Positions 26,545-38,281 of a DNA stretch of 64,000 nucleotides are shown here, piece after piece. The position numbers were made by a program, and so were the translations under genes. The notes under the pieces are model-generated. The model saw nothing but the letters and a program-made list of their open reading frames with translations, was not told where the DNA came from and did not search any database. The number at the start of each line of letters is the position of its first letter. Positions within the stretch are counted from its first letter, which is position 1. This DNA is from Sthenelais limicola (taxonomy: Eukaryota; Annelida; Polychaeta; Phyllodocida; Sigalionidae), in the NCBI GenBank assembly GCA_942159475.1, contig OW804095.1:69158773-69222772 (forward strand). Direction: 5' to 3'.

Positions 26545-26900
26545 CTTCAAGTTGATAACACACGGAGCAAACTTAAACTATCATCCGTCTTCTCAGACCG
26601 TTCAGCATTGAGAAAAAGTAGGCAACCATCACACAAAATATAACAAAGTATCATCCATCTGAAGAGTGATGAAGCTATGAAAAAACTAATTCATTCCTCG
26701 ATTCACACTTCTGATAAAGTTTTGGTAGGGAATACTGTTCCTGATTCGTAACTATTGAGAACAGCCCCACAATTTGTTACAGAACCTTAGATTAGCACAT
26801 TTGCTTCGAAGCTGCCTCACTGTTCCATTTTTGCCCCTGCGCGCGCAACATTTCCGGGGAACTGTGGGATGCGGTCAAATTGAGGTCATGCGGTCAAGGC
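26545..26900 (-). promoter_or_regulatory. PAN3 non-coding first exon and promoter region
   Basis: A consensus donor, GAAG|GTAAGG, on the - strand ends an exon at 26545 that would splice to the start exon (acceptor at 25394/25395). In the joined frame a TAA precedes the PAN3 ATG, which supports that ATG. A GC-rich, ETS-like block (TTTCCGGGG) near 26828-26930 is the likely promoter. The transcription start itself is inferred. Confidence 0.5.
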
Positions 26901-27598
26901 CGTTTGTGAAAAATCGCGCGGGGATCCTGTGTAACTGCTGATCAACAACTTATACTATAAAGGCCTTTATTATACGCGCATGCTATATGAGAGGTGCTAT
27001 AAGTGGGGTGCTATAAAAATAGTCATATAGGACGCGTCCTATAAAAATGTAGTTGTCTAAAAATAGCTCTGTTGATATGCTTCGTGGAGCTTTGGCTCGG
27101 TAATCCACCCATGATTTTGTACTATAATTATAGAAATACATAATGAAACAACATAGTTAAATAGAGCATTAAATTCTCTATTGGATGATATAAGTTTTAT
27201 TAATATAGCTCAAGAAATGGCCGCGATATGAACGTTTTAATTCATCAATATTAGTATGCCTACTCCCGTCACGCCTACGCTACTCCCGTCACTTTGTGCG
27301 AATCTTTTATGGTCAATTCAACTCACTCAAATTGATAGTTAAAATCGCTTCACAAAAAAAAAGATTTACATGGTTTGCAAGCTATTTTTCTCAGCTTGCT
27401 CATGGTGTAAATGGTATTTTGATATGTGCAATTCTTAAATGAGCGACGATCAGTTATGTGCGGCAAAAAATTGCAGCGGTTTGTTCACTCAATGATGTGG
27501 TAATGCTGTGGGGCTGTCAGTGGGGCTCTCTGAGACTTCTTTAATATTTTTTCAGTAATATCTGATGACATATGATCAAATTTTATGCACTTTATATA
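26901..27598. other. non-coding region between PAN3 and the LTR element
   Basis: No gene seen. It contains a perfect 16-bp palindrome, ATAGGACGCGTCCTAT, at 27027-27042, between repeated GTGCTATAA-type words. Confidence 0.5.
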
Positions 27599-27683
27599 GA
27601 ATGGAACTCGCTGGCAATAATAAAAAATTTATAGGACTTGATTCGTCCACATAAGCACTCTGCCTACGGTATCGTGCTTATGT
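27599..27683. repeat. interrupted copy of a foldback repeat at the LTR insertion site
   Basis: From AGAATGGAACTCGCTGG to GCTTATG this matches the first arm, loop and first bases of the second arm of the foldback at 48724-48862. It is cut off exactly where the 3' LTR begins, so the LTR element probably inserted into a copy of this palindromic repeat. Confidence 0.7.
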
Positions 27684-28380
27684 TGTTGCGCGCGTAGCTT
27701 CGGATCTTTATGCTATTGGGCGGTGCATCGGGCCAGGGTGAATATATCTAGCTAGTGTTCATATGCATTCGAATATACTCGGACTTCGGGGTATTGCCTC
27801 TCATGATGTTTAATACAGTACGTTATATTTTAGGAGGCGATAGGCGATATTGAATAGAGAGTCATGGTGATATATAGTAGCTGTAGGTTTCCGGTATGAA
27901 CAACACAACACGATGAGTTTTAGTACGCCACTACTTGTGTATTGTATCTTATCCTGTACATAGATGCTAGGTTGATGTTAGTGTAGACATCGAATCATAT
28001 GAGATCTTATGAGACTCCTTCCTTGTATTCTTACGGTTGTTACTGCATTACTATCCAAGATTAGGGTGATATAATATAATGGTTCTAGCGCACACAGTGC
28101 GTCTAGTACATCTTGGTATATACTGCATATCTCTCTATATCCCAGTCTATATGAGTGTCTTAAGTCTCTCCCCCTCTAACTCTCTTTATACCCCAGTATT
28201 CCCCGTATATATACCCAGGGGGGTGAGTGTCGGGTATCCGTATTGGTGGACCCTTTATCCTATGATACCTTTCCCTCCCTCTAGCCCCTCCCCTTCCCTT
28301 AGCGCATGCCCTAGTAAAAGAAACATATCCTACCCTACTACCCACCCTACTGCCCTCTCGTGTTAACCACGGTTACTACA
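27684..28380 (-). repeat. 3' LTR (697 bp)
   Basis: In element orientation it begins TGTAGTAACC and ends GCGCAACA, with TG...CA termini. It matches the other LTR base for base wherever I compared them, with the same length. ORFs within it (such as 28079-28366, +) are not genes; they recur in the second copy. Confidence 0.95.
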
Positions 28381-28393
28381 CTACCCTTTTACT
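28381..28393 (-). other. polypurine tract
   Basis: Directly before the 3' LTR the - strand reads AGTAAAAGGGTAG. This is purine-rich with two T, and in the position expected for plus-strand priming. Confidence 0.6.
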
Positions 28394-30810
28394 CGATAAG
28401 CAAGAAAAATTCCCCTAAAAAAAATTTTCTTCACCTTATTCTCCCTGTATTTGTCCCGACACTCGATAAATATAGCCATGAATACACATAACAATTCTAG
28501 GAGGTACACATCTTCCTCCCTTAACAATTAGAATCGCTTACGCGCACGCAAAATCCAAGATACATGGTAGCTCATAAATACAATACATTCTCTTGCCTCT
28601 TGTAGTACATTTTTCTCGTCATCTTAACAATAAAATCGCCTACGCGCTCGTGTACAAATCTGAACGTACAAACTTGGTAACTAGATAGGGGTAACTATGG
28701 GGTATGGGTTAAATTGGGCGTATTTTGTACCAAAAAAGCCATAAGCAATAGTAATATAAGATGTAAGTCAGGACAGGAAATTTGGGACCTTGCAGAAACT
28801 ATGTTCCAGTTAAATGGGAGAAACACTGTCCTAGATGGGAGGAGAATTAGATTAATTATTTTGAAGTAATTTATCATTTATTGATTGTGTAAAGAGATCC
28901 TACGTGGACCCACCAGAACCACCCCTGTGATCCGAGCCAAACACTTGAAGGTGATTGAGCTGCACTCAAAAATAATTAAAGCTTTACAAGAAACTTCTTG
29001 TGACATTGACGAAGCCCATTCCGGCCTTTTGTACTAATAGAAGGGGGAAGTCCCAAATATTAGGCATTTCATCCCTTTACCCCATATTCCCTCCCCAAGG
29101 TTTGGCACAAAAATAATGCCGAGTACAATGCGGCAATACGATTCTATCAGACTGAATGCAGGAATGTGTCTGAGCGTCATGAGGGCCGTCAGACAAGCAA
29201 CAGTGCTGGAAGATAGAATGCATGATTACATGATGAGCCGCATCCCGGCTAGATGGCAGACTTCATCCTAAGATGAGCCCGCACATCTCGTAAGATTAAA
29301 GGCCTACGGCAAAAGACTAGTCGTTTTGCAAAGCACAAACATGTTTTGAGGGGAGACAGATATTGAGCAAATGTGTTACTAAGATATGGATCTGTGTATG
29401 AGTAGAATCTCCAGTGTTCTACCAGCCATGCCCAGGCACCTTTTCATAAATCAGCCCCCTCCTGAATATTGTGACTTGCCACCGCAATGGTGAAGCATGT
29501 GCTACCCCCTCCCTCCCCCCCCCCCCTCATTATGAAAGGAAAACAACCCAGCATGAATAGCCATGCATGAGGTATATATATTAGCACCTTGGGCTGGAAC
29601 TGACAGGTGGCCCTATGCAGCCTTATTCAGATCACATGAACAATTTATGGGCAATGCCACAAGGATACCTGCAGTGGGCGAGAAAACTCAATTAATTAAA
29701 ACCATAACTTAACTAATTCGAATTTGTCTGGAAAGGGGACCGGGTAGGGCTGGATACCTGGGTAATTTATATATGTCTGTATATAGGATAGGGAGAAACG
29801 TTGGGGATAAATGGTGCTAAAAAATAAGGAACCAGCTTCACGCTGCAAACATTTGCATAGTTGCTCGCTCAAACAGTGAGTACAATCCAAATACAAGATA
29901 ATACAAGAAGAAACATAACAAGCAAATTAAAGAGACAATAATATAGCAACAATGATAATCCTGCCCACACAAATATATAGCACGAAGTGATATCAATTGG
30001 CTAACTATAATGAGTATAATGAGTATATATTGGCTAACTTTTTAATGAGTATCCTATCATGTATTCTAAGTATCATTAAATTAGGTTAAAGTTCCGCCAC
30101 GTTGGGATGAACGTAGTAGTATATGTAAACTAGGTTGTAGCGTCAGGCAAGGTGAACTAGTGGCGCGTGGTCTGTTAAGCCGGGTGTGTGCGCCAAACGC
30201 GTTGTGGAATCATCACTAAGCACAAGGAAAGTTCTTTTTATCCAAACGGACCGCCCCGTTTGCCGGATGGAGAGAGCCCACGTGGGGGCGAACGGACAAC
30301 ATGGCATATCTTTGTCGTCCGGGTATCGTCACGTGGTGTCTGCCTGTATGAAGGTTAATGCAAAATGTCCTTTACCGACTCACGCTTGGAGTGTTACCGG
30401 CCATGTGGTCCAACGGGCCTTGGTCGTTCTCCTCCTGTAATGAGTCATAAATGGGAGGATTTAGACACCGTTTATATCCTTTATACAGGTCATACGCATA
30501 TTTATATTACTAACACTGATCCCATTAAGTAATGTTTCATTCACTCTCCTTCAGTCATACATATGGTAAAGATCAGGGGAGGTTACAACCATTAATTTGT
30601 GGATTTTTTATTTTATATTTACATGCATTATTATTACTTTTCATTAATTCCTAGAGGGGCCTTTGTTTTGCCTATGGCAGCCATGCATTATGCAATATTC
30701 CACCAATAGTTATAGTAATTTCTGTCTTAATCAAAGAAAATCTGTATGATACCAACTTGGAGAAGTTTGCAGGTCCCCTTGCATGCGCAACACCCTACCT
30801 ACTTACGTTT
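28394..30810 (-). other. 2.4-kb non-coding region between env and 3' LTR
   Basis: No convincing ORF on either strand; the longest are under 90 codons and have no recognisable content. The region is far longer than a usual retroviral 3' UTR and may hold RNA export, packaging or enhancer functions. This is speculation from position only. Confidence 0.5.
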
Positions 30811-33222
30811 TTATAGTTTTGAACCAACAGCTGCTTCATTTCCATGGAGATTAGTGGCTACCAGGAGTCGGCTGTTGGAAGTGGAGTTAAGAAGCTCGAT
30901 CTTTTCTGCAGGTCTTAGTGACCAGAATACTATTTCTTCTGGCAACTCGACCGTTTCTGCTGAACCAGCATTTTCTACCTCCAGGCCCCCAAGCCACCTA
31001 AGTCGAACAACGGTCCTGAACGAGCAGCAAACCTGTTTTGCTACCATTCCCGTGACGACAGGTGGCGTGGCCGATCTGAGTACCTCCACTGGATATACCA
31101 ATTTACACAGGAAAAGAGCATACCGCTTCTCTCCCTCCTGTACACGGAGGCTAAGTATTGTGTGTCCTGCCGTGTTATGGCCTCGAGCTTTTCTACATCC
31201 ACACCCATTACAGATCCATCGTATTAGTTGTCCCAACACGTATACTACCACTAGTCCTGCCAGCATCGTACCATATGATGGCCATTCCCCAGACTTGCCT
31301 GCTTCAAGTGAATCTGAGTTCAGGGCGGGGCCTTGTGTTCCCCAATCGATCTTGCCCCAACTATCCTCTGGAAATAGTTCCAGGGTTGAGCCGATCTTCC
31401 CTGCCAACGCCCCTTTCAACGATCCAATGATCGCGAGCATTCTGAAAATTCTATAGCAAAGATAAATGGTTACTAACACATGTATCATTTCTATTAGCCA
31501 GAATACCAGTGGTACCTGCGGCGTTACAGTTAGATCTGTTAGATCTCGCCATGCCTTATATTGCCATGCTCCACCTTGCTCCATGTTATTCTTAATTTCT
31601 CTCGCAACCTTATTTACCTCCATTCCTTTTGCAAACTGCTGGGGGGACATTGCTGTTAGCATTTTCCCTAGTTCCTTACCTGTTGGTAAATTTAAATGTA
31701 CTAAGAAGTTAGTGAGGCTTTCTCCCGAAAAGTTCCCCACCGGTATACCAAAACTTTTTGCAAACGCCAAATTAAACCCATGCGCCACAGAAACCTCTAC
31801 CCCGCTCAATTCTCTACACGTCAGCTCCTTTGGTGCCAATCTATGGTGGTCAATCTGCAGGGTGCATCCGCAGGACACCTCGAACACAGTGATCCCCACG
31901 ATACTGACCTGCTTTGTACTATTTTTGCATGTCATTAACCCCTTGGGTCCCTTATTTATAAGCAAGTACGTTGACCCCTCCACGTTTTTAACAACGTCTG
32001 GCGCCCTTTTCTTTAAGTATATGTCAAACATGCAATACCTAAGAACATTGGCACTATGGTCATTAAATAAAGCGATCATGCAGTCCTCATCTTTTCCCGA
32101 ATTATCTATGAAGGTGAATGGACATATATAGCTCCCTTTTTTAGTACATTGCATTAATTCAATGGCGTCTACCTTCATTAATTCCCCTGAGCCGCGTTGG
32201 GCCAACATGCGTTGTGTGGCCGATCTCAATCGTGTGCAACCATCTTGAGATTCCCTGTGCACATGCAATGGCGTATCAAACACCTCCATTTCATACAACT
32301 GAAGGGGCTCCGAATCGTTTGCTAGGGAAATTGGTACCAGTATGTTGATCGTGTTATTGGGCCCGATCTGCACCCCAACGTTAGTATTCCAGTCGATATA
32401 ATCCCCCAAAATGTTCAAAGTGCTGTTATCTCCTAATACCTGTCTCACTCTTTCTTCCCACTGACTTTCCATAAATACCTTGGCAAGTGACTCATGTATT
32501 TTTCCCTCTCTTAATGTTTCTAAGACATCACCCACTATCGTTATATCTTCAATGTAATTTCTTATTGCCAGGCATTCCAAAATGGAGCCCTGGAGCTGCT
32601 GTTGGATTTTCCCCTGTGACTCTACTTCCTCGTGCATTATGTCCGATAATTGAGCCGTCTTATTCGCAAAGCGTAGCCATTTATCTTCTAATTCATCCAT
32701 GGCGCTTATTGATTCGTTTACATGCGATCTTAGGAACCTAAATATAATATTAGAATTGGCCACTAACTTCATGAGAGCCTCATCCCTCAGGTGTGGGTTT
32801 CTTATTATCCCTGGTGCAAGCCTATGAATAATGTGTCTTTCTACGTTTCTTAAATCAGAGTTAGTTGACAGATCGAGAATCCCAGCTACAATTTTCCCAA
32901 ACGGGGCCAGATAATTTCTTTTTAATCGTTTAGGGCGCTGCAAAATATTTCTCAAGTGATTTGCACGCTCATACTCCCTTGCGGCCCTCGAATGTAGCTC
33001 CCTGATATACTTGTCTAAAGACTCCCCCACCATCTCATAACCTCTTGGCCAATCCCCCTTAACTATCTGGATCGGCTGTGGAGGTCTAATATTCAGCTCA
33101 GAACGGAAGCCTAAACTTATAGTTTCCACCCCTGCTATCAATGTACCACGGTCAGCGAATACCACTCCATAGTTGTGCCTTAGAACCGTTGTAGCCATGC
33201 AACTATATGGCATGCACATCAT
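30811..33222 (-). CDS. env: envelope glycoprotein (env), baculovirus-F/errantivirus-like architecture
   Basis: 803 codons. A basic furin-type site, RPKRLKR, lies at residues 96-102 and is followed by a hydrophobic, Gly-containing segment (103-118) in the position of a fusion peptide. Then comes an alpha-helical region with N-glycosylation sequons, a Cys-rich part (about 358-470) and two strongly hydrophobic segments (about 567-598 and 650-672). A basic/cysteine stretch and a 125-residue C-terminal tail follow. Early cleavage near the N terminus with a long downstream subunit matches the F-type envelopes of baculoviruses and errantiviruses. The N terminus is a poor signal peptide; it may be completed by splicing, because a strong acceptor sits 4 nt before the ATG. 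Family assignment is from architecture only. Confidence 0.75.
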   Translation of the reverse strand: MMCMPYSCMATTVLRHNYGVVFADRGTLIAGVETISLGFRSELNIRPPQPIQIVKGDWPRGYEMVGESLDKYIRELHSRAAREYERANHLRNILQRPKRLKRNYLAPFGKIVAGILDLSTNSDLRNVERHIIHRLAPGIIRNPHLRDEALMKLVANSNIIFRFLRSHVNESISAMDELEDKWLRFANKTAQLSDIMHEEVESQGKIQQQLQGSILECLAIRNYIEDITIVGDVLETLREGKIHESLAKVFMESQWEERVRQVLGDNSTLNILGDYIDWNTNVGVQIGPNNTINILVPISLANDSEPLQLYEMEVFDTPLHVHRESQDGCTRLRSATQRMLAQRGSGELMKVDAIELMQCTKKGSYICPFTFIDNSGKDEDCMIALFNDHSANVLRYCMFDIYLKKRAPDVVKNVEGSTYLLINKGPKGLMTCKNSTKQVSIVGITVFEVSCGCTLQIDHHRLAPKELTCRELSGVEVSVAHGFNLAFAKSFGIPVGNFSGESLTNFLVHLNLPTGKELGKMLTAMSPQQFAKGMEVNKVAREIKNNMEQGGAWQYKAWRDLTDLTVTPQVPLVFWLIEMIHVLVTIYLCYRIFRMLAIIGSLKGALAGKIGSTLELFPEDSWGKIDWGTQGPALNSDSLEAGKSGEWPSYGTMLAGLVVVYVLGQLIRWICNGCGCRKARGHNTAGHTILSLRVQEGEKRYALFLCKLVYPVEVLRSATPPVVTGMVAKQVCCSFRTVVRLRWLGGLEVENAGSAETVELPEEIVFWSLRPAEKIELLNSTSNSRLLVATNLHGNEAAVGSKL

Positions 33223-33225
33223 GAT

Positions 33226-33240
33226 CCTAAAAACAAGAAG
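33226..33240 (-). promoter_or_regulatory. splice acceptor upstream of env
   Basis: The - strand reads CTTCTTGTTTTTAG|GATCATG. A pyrimidine tract and AG lie immediately before the env start, as expected for a spliced subgenomic env mRNA. Donors at the ends of the accessory ORFs or near the 5' LTR are possible partners. Confidence 0.6.
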
Positions 33241-34098
33241 TTAGCCAAAAATGAAAAACGGCTTAATGCTGAGAAATCCACACCAGCCTTTTACTGGCCT
33301 ATGTAAAAGTGATATAGTTCTAGTAAACTCACCCTATTATGAGTCCGAACATCTTGCGATCCTAGTCCTTTTTAATAAGATACTAGTCCCCGTTCTTTCT
33401 ATATGCAAGTTCGTTCCTGATCCCTGTACAAAAGTGAAGTGATGCTCCCCCTCTGGCTGTGCTGAGCTTATATCTGAGACCAGACCAGTCCAAGACCTAT
33501 TGGGCTTGCTCCTTCCCCCCTCCCTCTCAAGCATACGACACATCCCCATATTAAGTTAGGGTACGAGTGTCCCAGCTCATGACCTTCCTCAGCTAGATGA
33601 AATACTGCATAATGACACCTAGCCACTTAAATCGTGTCTGAGGCCTGTCTTGCAATTTATAGAACAAACCCCCCCCAACCGCTTGCAAGCTACTTATGGG
33701 TTTCGACTGCTTGAGCCCAATTGCTGTGTCTAATTTTAACTGTCTTGCCTCCCAAGCTCCACTTCTCAGACGTTCCAGCCCCCATCAAAATATACCAATA
33801 ATCTCACCATTTAGGTTACTGGCTCCATTCACTCCAACCTTAATCCAGCATAGTACATTATATTAGACCAAAAGACTAAATGCGCCTCCAACTCGCTTCA
33901 ATTTACTTACATCAATTTTAATTCGCTTCTCCAAACAACCCCGACACCCCATCGAGTTGCACGTAGGCATCTCATACCTCCATAATTCTTACATGTATAC
34001 CTTGTCACCGTGGATCTAGCAGAGCCCCAAACTTATCATAAAGCCTAATATACACCCTCATAACATAGCCCTGCATATTCCAGATTCGTATTGGGTAC
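33241..34098 (-). other. spacer between accessory ORF e and env
   Basis: No supported ORF in the element direction. C-rich on the + strand, like the other spacers of this element. Probably intronic in spliced messages. Confidence 0.5.
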
Positions 34099-34668
34099 CT
34101 ATGGTTTCAACTGCCCAAAACTCACCTTCAAGCCCACTGGCATCCACGACAAAGGCAATCTTAGCTCGATCTGATATACATCCACCGGTAAAGACAGGTG
34201 ATGTCTTATAGTTGCCTCAGACATTTCCGTTAGCTTGTCCAGGAATTTTACCGCTTGCTCCATATTTTCAGGGAATATCCCTCTCACCCTTGGACGAAAC
34301 ATGTTTAAAATTTCATATGTTAAATCCGAGATAATGCATACCGTATCCTGTAGCCTTCTTAATGGCGTGAGAGTATGTCTCTGCGAGATATCAATCGTCA
34401 AGGACCGAATAGGCTCATAACGTAGGCCTCTTAAAAAATCAAATGCCGCTTTTCTTAAGCGCACGATATGCGTCTCCTTTTGCAGCCTCCTAATGGGCTC
34501 AAACTCCGGATATCGTTGATGTGGAGACAACATGAAGAATTTTAATATTTCGAGCAGTAACCAATTGGCCCTGACCTGTTGATTTAAGATGGCTGCCATT
34601 CTGGCAGCCCTATCTGTCCTCCTAATAATTTCCGCATTAATCATCTCACTCCCCCTTCTTGTATCCAT
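34099..34668 (-). CDS. accessory ORF e (paralogous family, function unknown)
   Basis: 189 codons, basic, alpha-helical in character. Block 1: FFMLSPHQRYPEFEPIRRL followed by a conserved Glu. Block 2 is a helical stretch after RRLQDTVCIISDL. Block 3: FLDKLTEMSEATIRHHL. The same blocks recur in ORFs a-d. An acceptor-like CACTGTAG lies 6 nt before the ATG, and a consensus donor, AAG|GTGAGT, interrupts the frame near its end (exon end at 34126), 8 codons before the stop. I recognise no known family. Confidence 0.65.
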   Translation of the reverse strand: MDTRRGSEMINAEIIRRTDRAARMAAILNQQVRANWLLLEILKFFMLSPHQRYPEFEPIRRLQKETHIVRLRKAAFDFLRGLRYEPIRSLTIDISQRHTLTPLRRLQDTVCIISDLTYEILNMFRPRVRGIFPENMEQAVKFLDKLTEMSEATIRHHLSLPVDVYQIELRLPLSWMPVGLKVSFGQLKP

Positions 34669-34873
34669 CTTTCACTACAGTGATGCAAACCCTACTATAC
34701 CAGGTCTATCTCCTGTGACAATACTATATATCCCTAGTCCCCTCCCCCTCCACCCCCATGCTTTATATACCCTAGGTCCATCTTCACCTACCCATTCTAG
34801 TCTTGTTTTTCCAACTCCCTAGCAACTGGTGATGTTTTACCACTCGACCACGACAAATATAGACAGTATATGC

Positions 34874-35503
34874 TTACACGGGGATGTCCCTTTCTTCCAC
34901 TAATTTGTGAGACCCCATATAACTCACCTTTCTTGTCATTATGTCTGGCAAATACTCCTCTGGTAATACGTCGCCCAGGTTTGCAAGGTCAATATCCGAT
35001 TCCAAGTTAGCGACTATAAGTCTTCTCGCCAGGCCTGTGCGCTTCTGCAGATAAGGAATCAATCTGTGTTGTCGTTTATCTTCTATACACTCTAATCTAA
35101 ATTCCTCAGCACAGTAGACGCCCAGGATGTTTAGTAACATTTCACCCACCGCCTTTGTCAAATGTATTAATTTATCGGACACAGTTACCGCTTGTTGGGC
35201 TTCGAAGACACTTCTCATTCTCCCGCCCCGTGTCGTGAGCCGTTCGAATGTCCGAAAACCCCTGCTTTCAACATAGATTCTGCAACGCTCCTTCAGAATA
35301 TAGATATACGTATCCCTTTCCAATCGCTCTCTAGTGGAAATTCGTGCGGATCCACCTCTGTTCACAGGGTTCACAAGAAAATACTTAGTGGCCCTGACCA
35401 GCAAGATCCCCATGCTTCTCTTCTGATTTTTCAAGATCTTCAGCTCGTCTGCACCCAATCTAGCTTTTTCCAAACGACACATTTGTCTCTGTTCCAACTC
35501 CAT
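34874..35503 (-). CDS. accessory ORF d (paralogous family, function unknown)
   Basis: 209 codons from the ATG. Very basic N-terminal half. Block 1: YFLVNPVNRGG then RERLERDTYIYIL. Block 2: KLIHLTKAVGEMLLNIL. Block 3: LIPYLQKRTGLARRLIV. A consensus donor, AAAG|GTGAGT, occurs inside the frame (exon end 34928), 18 codons before the stop. It is the most diverged member in block 1, where RY is replaced by RG. No known family recognised. Confidence 0.6.
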   Translation of the reverse strand: MELEQRQMCRLEKARLGADELKILKNQKRSMGILLVRATKYFLVNPVNRGGSARISTRERLERDTYIYILKERCRIYVESRGFRTFERLTTRGGRMRSVFEAQQAVTVSDKLIHLTKAVGEMLLNILGVYCAEEFRLECIEDKRQHRLIPYLQKRTGLARRLIVANLESDIDLANLGDVLPEEYLPDIMTRKVSYMGSHKLVEERDIPV

Positions 35504-36724
35504 TGTATTCAAAGTTGAGAACTACCGCCACATTAGGACACCAGCGCAGACACTAAACTCCAAACACTAAACTCCAGACCCTAAACTTCAGACCCCCCCC
35601 CCAAGATCCGCGTGTTTTTGTTATTTTCTTTTTCCCATTATCCTTTATTACCTTCCAACTTCTTCCGCCAAGCTTTATTACCCATATTTACCAACCCCTG
35701 GCCCTTACTCATAATTAATGTTGTGAGTTGTTACTCTTCCAGACCTGACTTCCTGCGCACGCGACGTATGTTGTACCACCCGCCCCGCCAGACACGATAC
35801 TTTCAGCTCTGCGTATGTTTCATCACTCATTTTCAAGCCACAAAACATGACATAAATATTTCACAGTAATACACACACGCGCCGAGTGTCATCACCCAAC
35901 AAGCCCACTCCCATCATGGGAATGATGAGAGATTATTGTTTTCTTACTGGTTATACATATACCAATGCGATAGGGTATACAAAAATTCGTATCCCACAAG
36001 CCTCATATACCATCTACAGATACCAATCGCCCCAGGTTCACACAACATCTAGCCACACACACCCCCAAATCCCAGGCTACCAATCCCCAGTGAGTTCCTT
36101 ATAGACACTTACTGAATTTCCAAATAATAGCCCACATATTGTGTCTTCAAGATAAAGACTAGTTCTATTAACTTCACCTTCACTCCCTTCATAACATAAT
36201 AACATTGCGCTCCACACCTTAAAATTATTTATTTGTTTTTATTCTGAAACAACCACCCTTGCAACGACAATCATCTATTTATGACATATACTTATTATTA
36301 TAACTTACTCATAGTTTGTAGCTCGAGGGCCTCCCAAGAAGTGAATTCCCTGATACACCCGAAAATGACCCACAACGGTGTGTTTTAACAGAAACCATAC
36401 CTTCATTAATTCTATCTGAAATGTATGCTTTCCAGAACGTTATCTGTACGAGTCAAATTCATCACAACATGTCACCTTTACGCGACCATATAAGATAACG
36501 CCCTGTTGTATCACACGTTGTCCCGCTCAATCACCATTAGGCGTCTCCTTTCATTAAACGATTACAAGAACAATCATTCTGCATTCCATCCATTCAAACC
36601 GAATCCTCGAATTACAAAATAATATATGTCACTTCCATATTTGCCGGCTAGCCCGTGACGTCACCCCTCTCTCTATCTGATTCAAATGTATCACCTTTCT
36701 CTTTCCCCAAGATTGTCACTACAG
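35504..36724 (-). other. spacer between accessory ORFs c and d
   Basis: 1.2 kb with no supported ORF. A C-run (35587-35601) and AT-rich stretches are visible. Likely intronic or leader sequence for ORF d messages. Confidence 0.5.
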
Positions 36725-37225
36725 TCAGAGAAAGAAAACTTGACCCACCGCATGCAGCAACCAATCTCCATTAATCCATTCGACTGGTGTCCACACGTTG
36801 ACCGCCTCTTGAAGCAATTCCTGCACTTTTGTTTTAGATAAACCTGACAATGCCATGAACCGCTTGGTGTCCGCCTCCTTGTGATTTTTTCTCTGGCAAC
36901 AGCGCTTTCTCAAATAGTCCGTTGAGTATAATTTCAACAGTACATCCAAAATCCTATAGACCTGATGCAAGATTGCATTCATTCTGTCTTTATCACTCAT
37001 TACCCGCAAACGCCTGGTAGAGTACAATTTTCCTGGCCTAACTTTCAGGGACCGGAGGAGTTTATCACATTTCTCGTATAAAGCTAGTAAGTACCATTCT
37101 ACCTCCAAACGATGATTCGGCAACTGCATAGGATATCTGATCCAAGGAGCCAAAAGCCAAAACGAATACAATTTAATACACAATACCGACGCGTTCTTGA
37201 TATTTATTTTACTATGCTTCAACAT
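36725..37225 (-). CDS. accessory ORF c (paralogous family, function unknown)
   Basis: 166 codons from the ATG. Block 1: LAPWIRYPMQLPNHRLEVEW. Block 2: RMNAILHQVYRILDVLLKL. Block 3: FMALSGLSKTKVQELL. A very good acceptor, CTCGGCTTTGCAG, ends 10 nt before the ATG (exon start 37235). The end has only a moderate donor, GCG|GTGGGT (exon end 36749). No known family recognised. Confidence 0.6.
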   Translation of the reverse strand: MLKHSKINIKNASVLCIKLYSFWLLAPWIRYPMQLPNHRLEVEWYLLALYEKCDKLLRSLKVRPGKLYSTRRLRVMSDKDRMNAILHQVYRILDVLLKLYSTDYLRKRCCQRKNHKEADTKRFMALSGLSKTKVQELLQEAVNVWTPVEWINGDWLLHAVGQVFFL

Positions 37226-37234
37226 TGTCTCCAA

Positions 37235-38281
37235 ACTGCAAAGCCGAGCAAAGCTTCAGAAACGGTCTGTCATCCGGCAGCGCCCTTTTTCTCCTGATAA
37301 TCTCATCTGTCTATTCTATGCCCAGGGTCTAGGTGGATCATTTCCCTCATATTGCTGTTGTCATTAAAATTATGCATCAGTATAACCTAGTATACTAGGT
37401 CGCTGCCGCCTCGTGCTCCCTTCTTCTGTATAGATCAGTCTATTTCCTGCGTTGCCATAGTCACCTCACCCGCTTGTCTTTTATGGCTTTGTGTTTTCCC
37501 GGAGACGCTGGTATGCTCACTTCATGTTATTTTTATACCAATCCGTCCCTGGACCACCCCTGTTATTCACATATATCGAAAAAGAATCTAGACAATACCC
37601 TGTAACCCCTACCTGATCATTTCAAGACTCAGTTCACTCTGCCCTAACTATAGTCATCTTTGTTTCCCCAATTTCTATCAACACGTTATTTTTTGTAAAC
37701 ATCGGATTCTCGAATCAGCAGACGAACAACATACTACCTCGCCCTAACGACCCCACACGTTCCCACGAAATTCATATCTATAAAACTTATTAAGCCGACA
37801 CCGACTTTAGTTTCTCAGCGTTTTTTGTGCCCACCTGTCACCTTGTGATAGAAACTTTCTGCTTTTCGTTTATTTTCACACCCAATCTGCTTATGTCTTA
37901 TCAGTGACTCATCAACGATACCCCGCTCTAATCTTCATTCAATTATATGGTCTTCCAATTCATGGATTCTAAAAAAAATTTCCCATTATTCGCTCGCCGC
38001 TTATCTCTATGAGTGTCACGTGGTCTCTGATCTTATGACCCGATCATGACTCGATCCACGGTGCCTCCCCTTTGTTCATTCATTACGTCAATCAAATCTT
38101 TCTAGCCAATTGGCGTTTCCCTACAATGATATCAGAGTGGTTTCTTTGATTAGGCAAATTCCCCACTCTAGACATCATTCCCAGCTTTACCCTTGCAGCA
38201 GCACCCAATCTCCGTCGACCCCCTACACCAGCTTTCTTTCTTCCATATATATCTTTTCAACTTCCATACCTATCGGAAACC
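37235..38281 (-). other. spacer between accessory ORFs b and c
   Basis: No supported ORF in the element direction. The spacer as a whole (37,226-38,861) also holds the antisense ORF listed at 38282-38470. Confidence 0.5.
38246..38253 (+). promoter_or_regulatory. TATA-like box for the antisense ORF
   Basis: CATATATATCTTTT on the + strand lies about 30 nt before the ATG at 38282. The spacing suggests a start site just ahead of the ORF. Antisense to the retroelement. Confidence 0.35.

Noticed and set aside
28079..28366. 95-codon + strand ORF, repeated at 48246-48533
   Set aside because: Both copies lie inside the LTRs and are identical only because the LTRs are identical. No recognisable protein.
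30746..31456. 236-codon + strand ORF and other + strand ORFs at 41-47 kb
   Set aside because: Antisense shadows of env, pol, pro and gag, without independent features.
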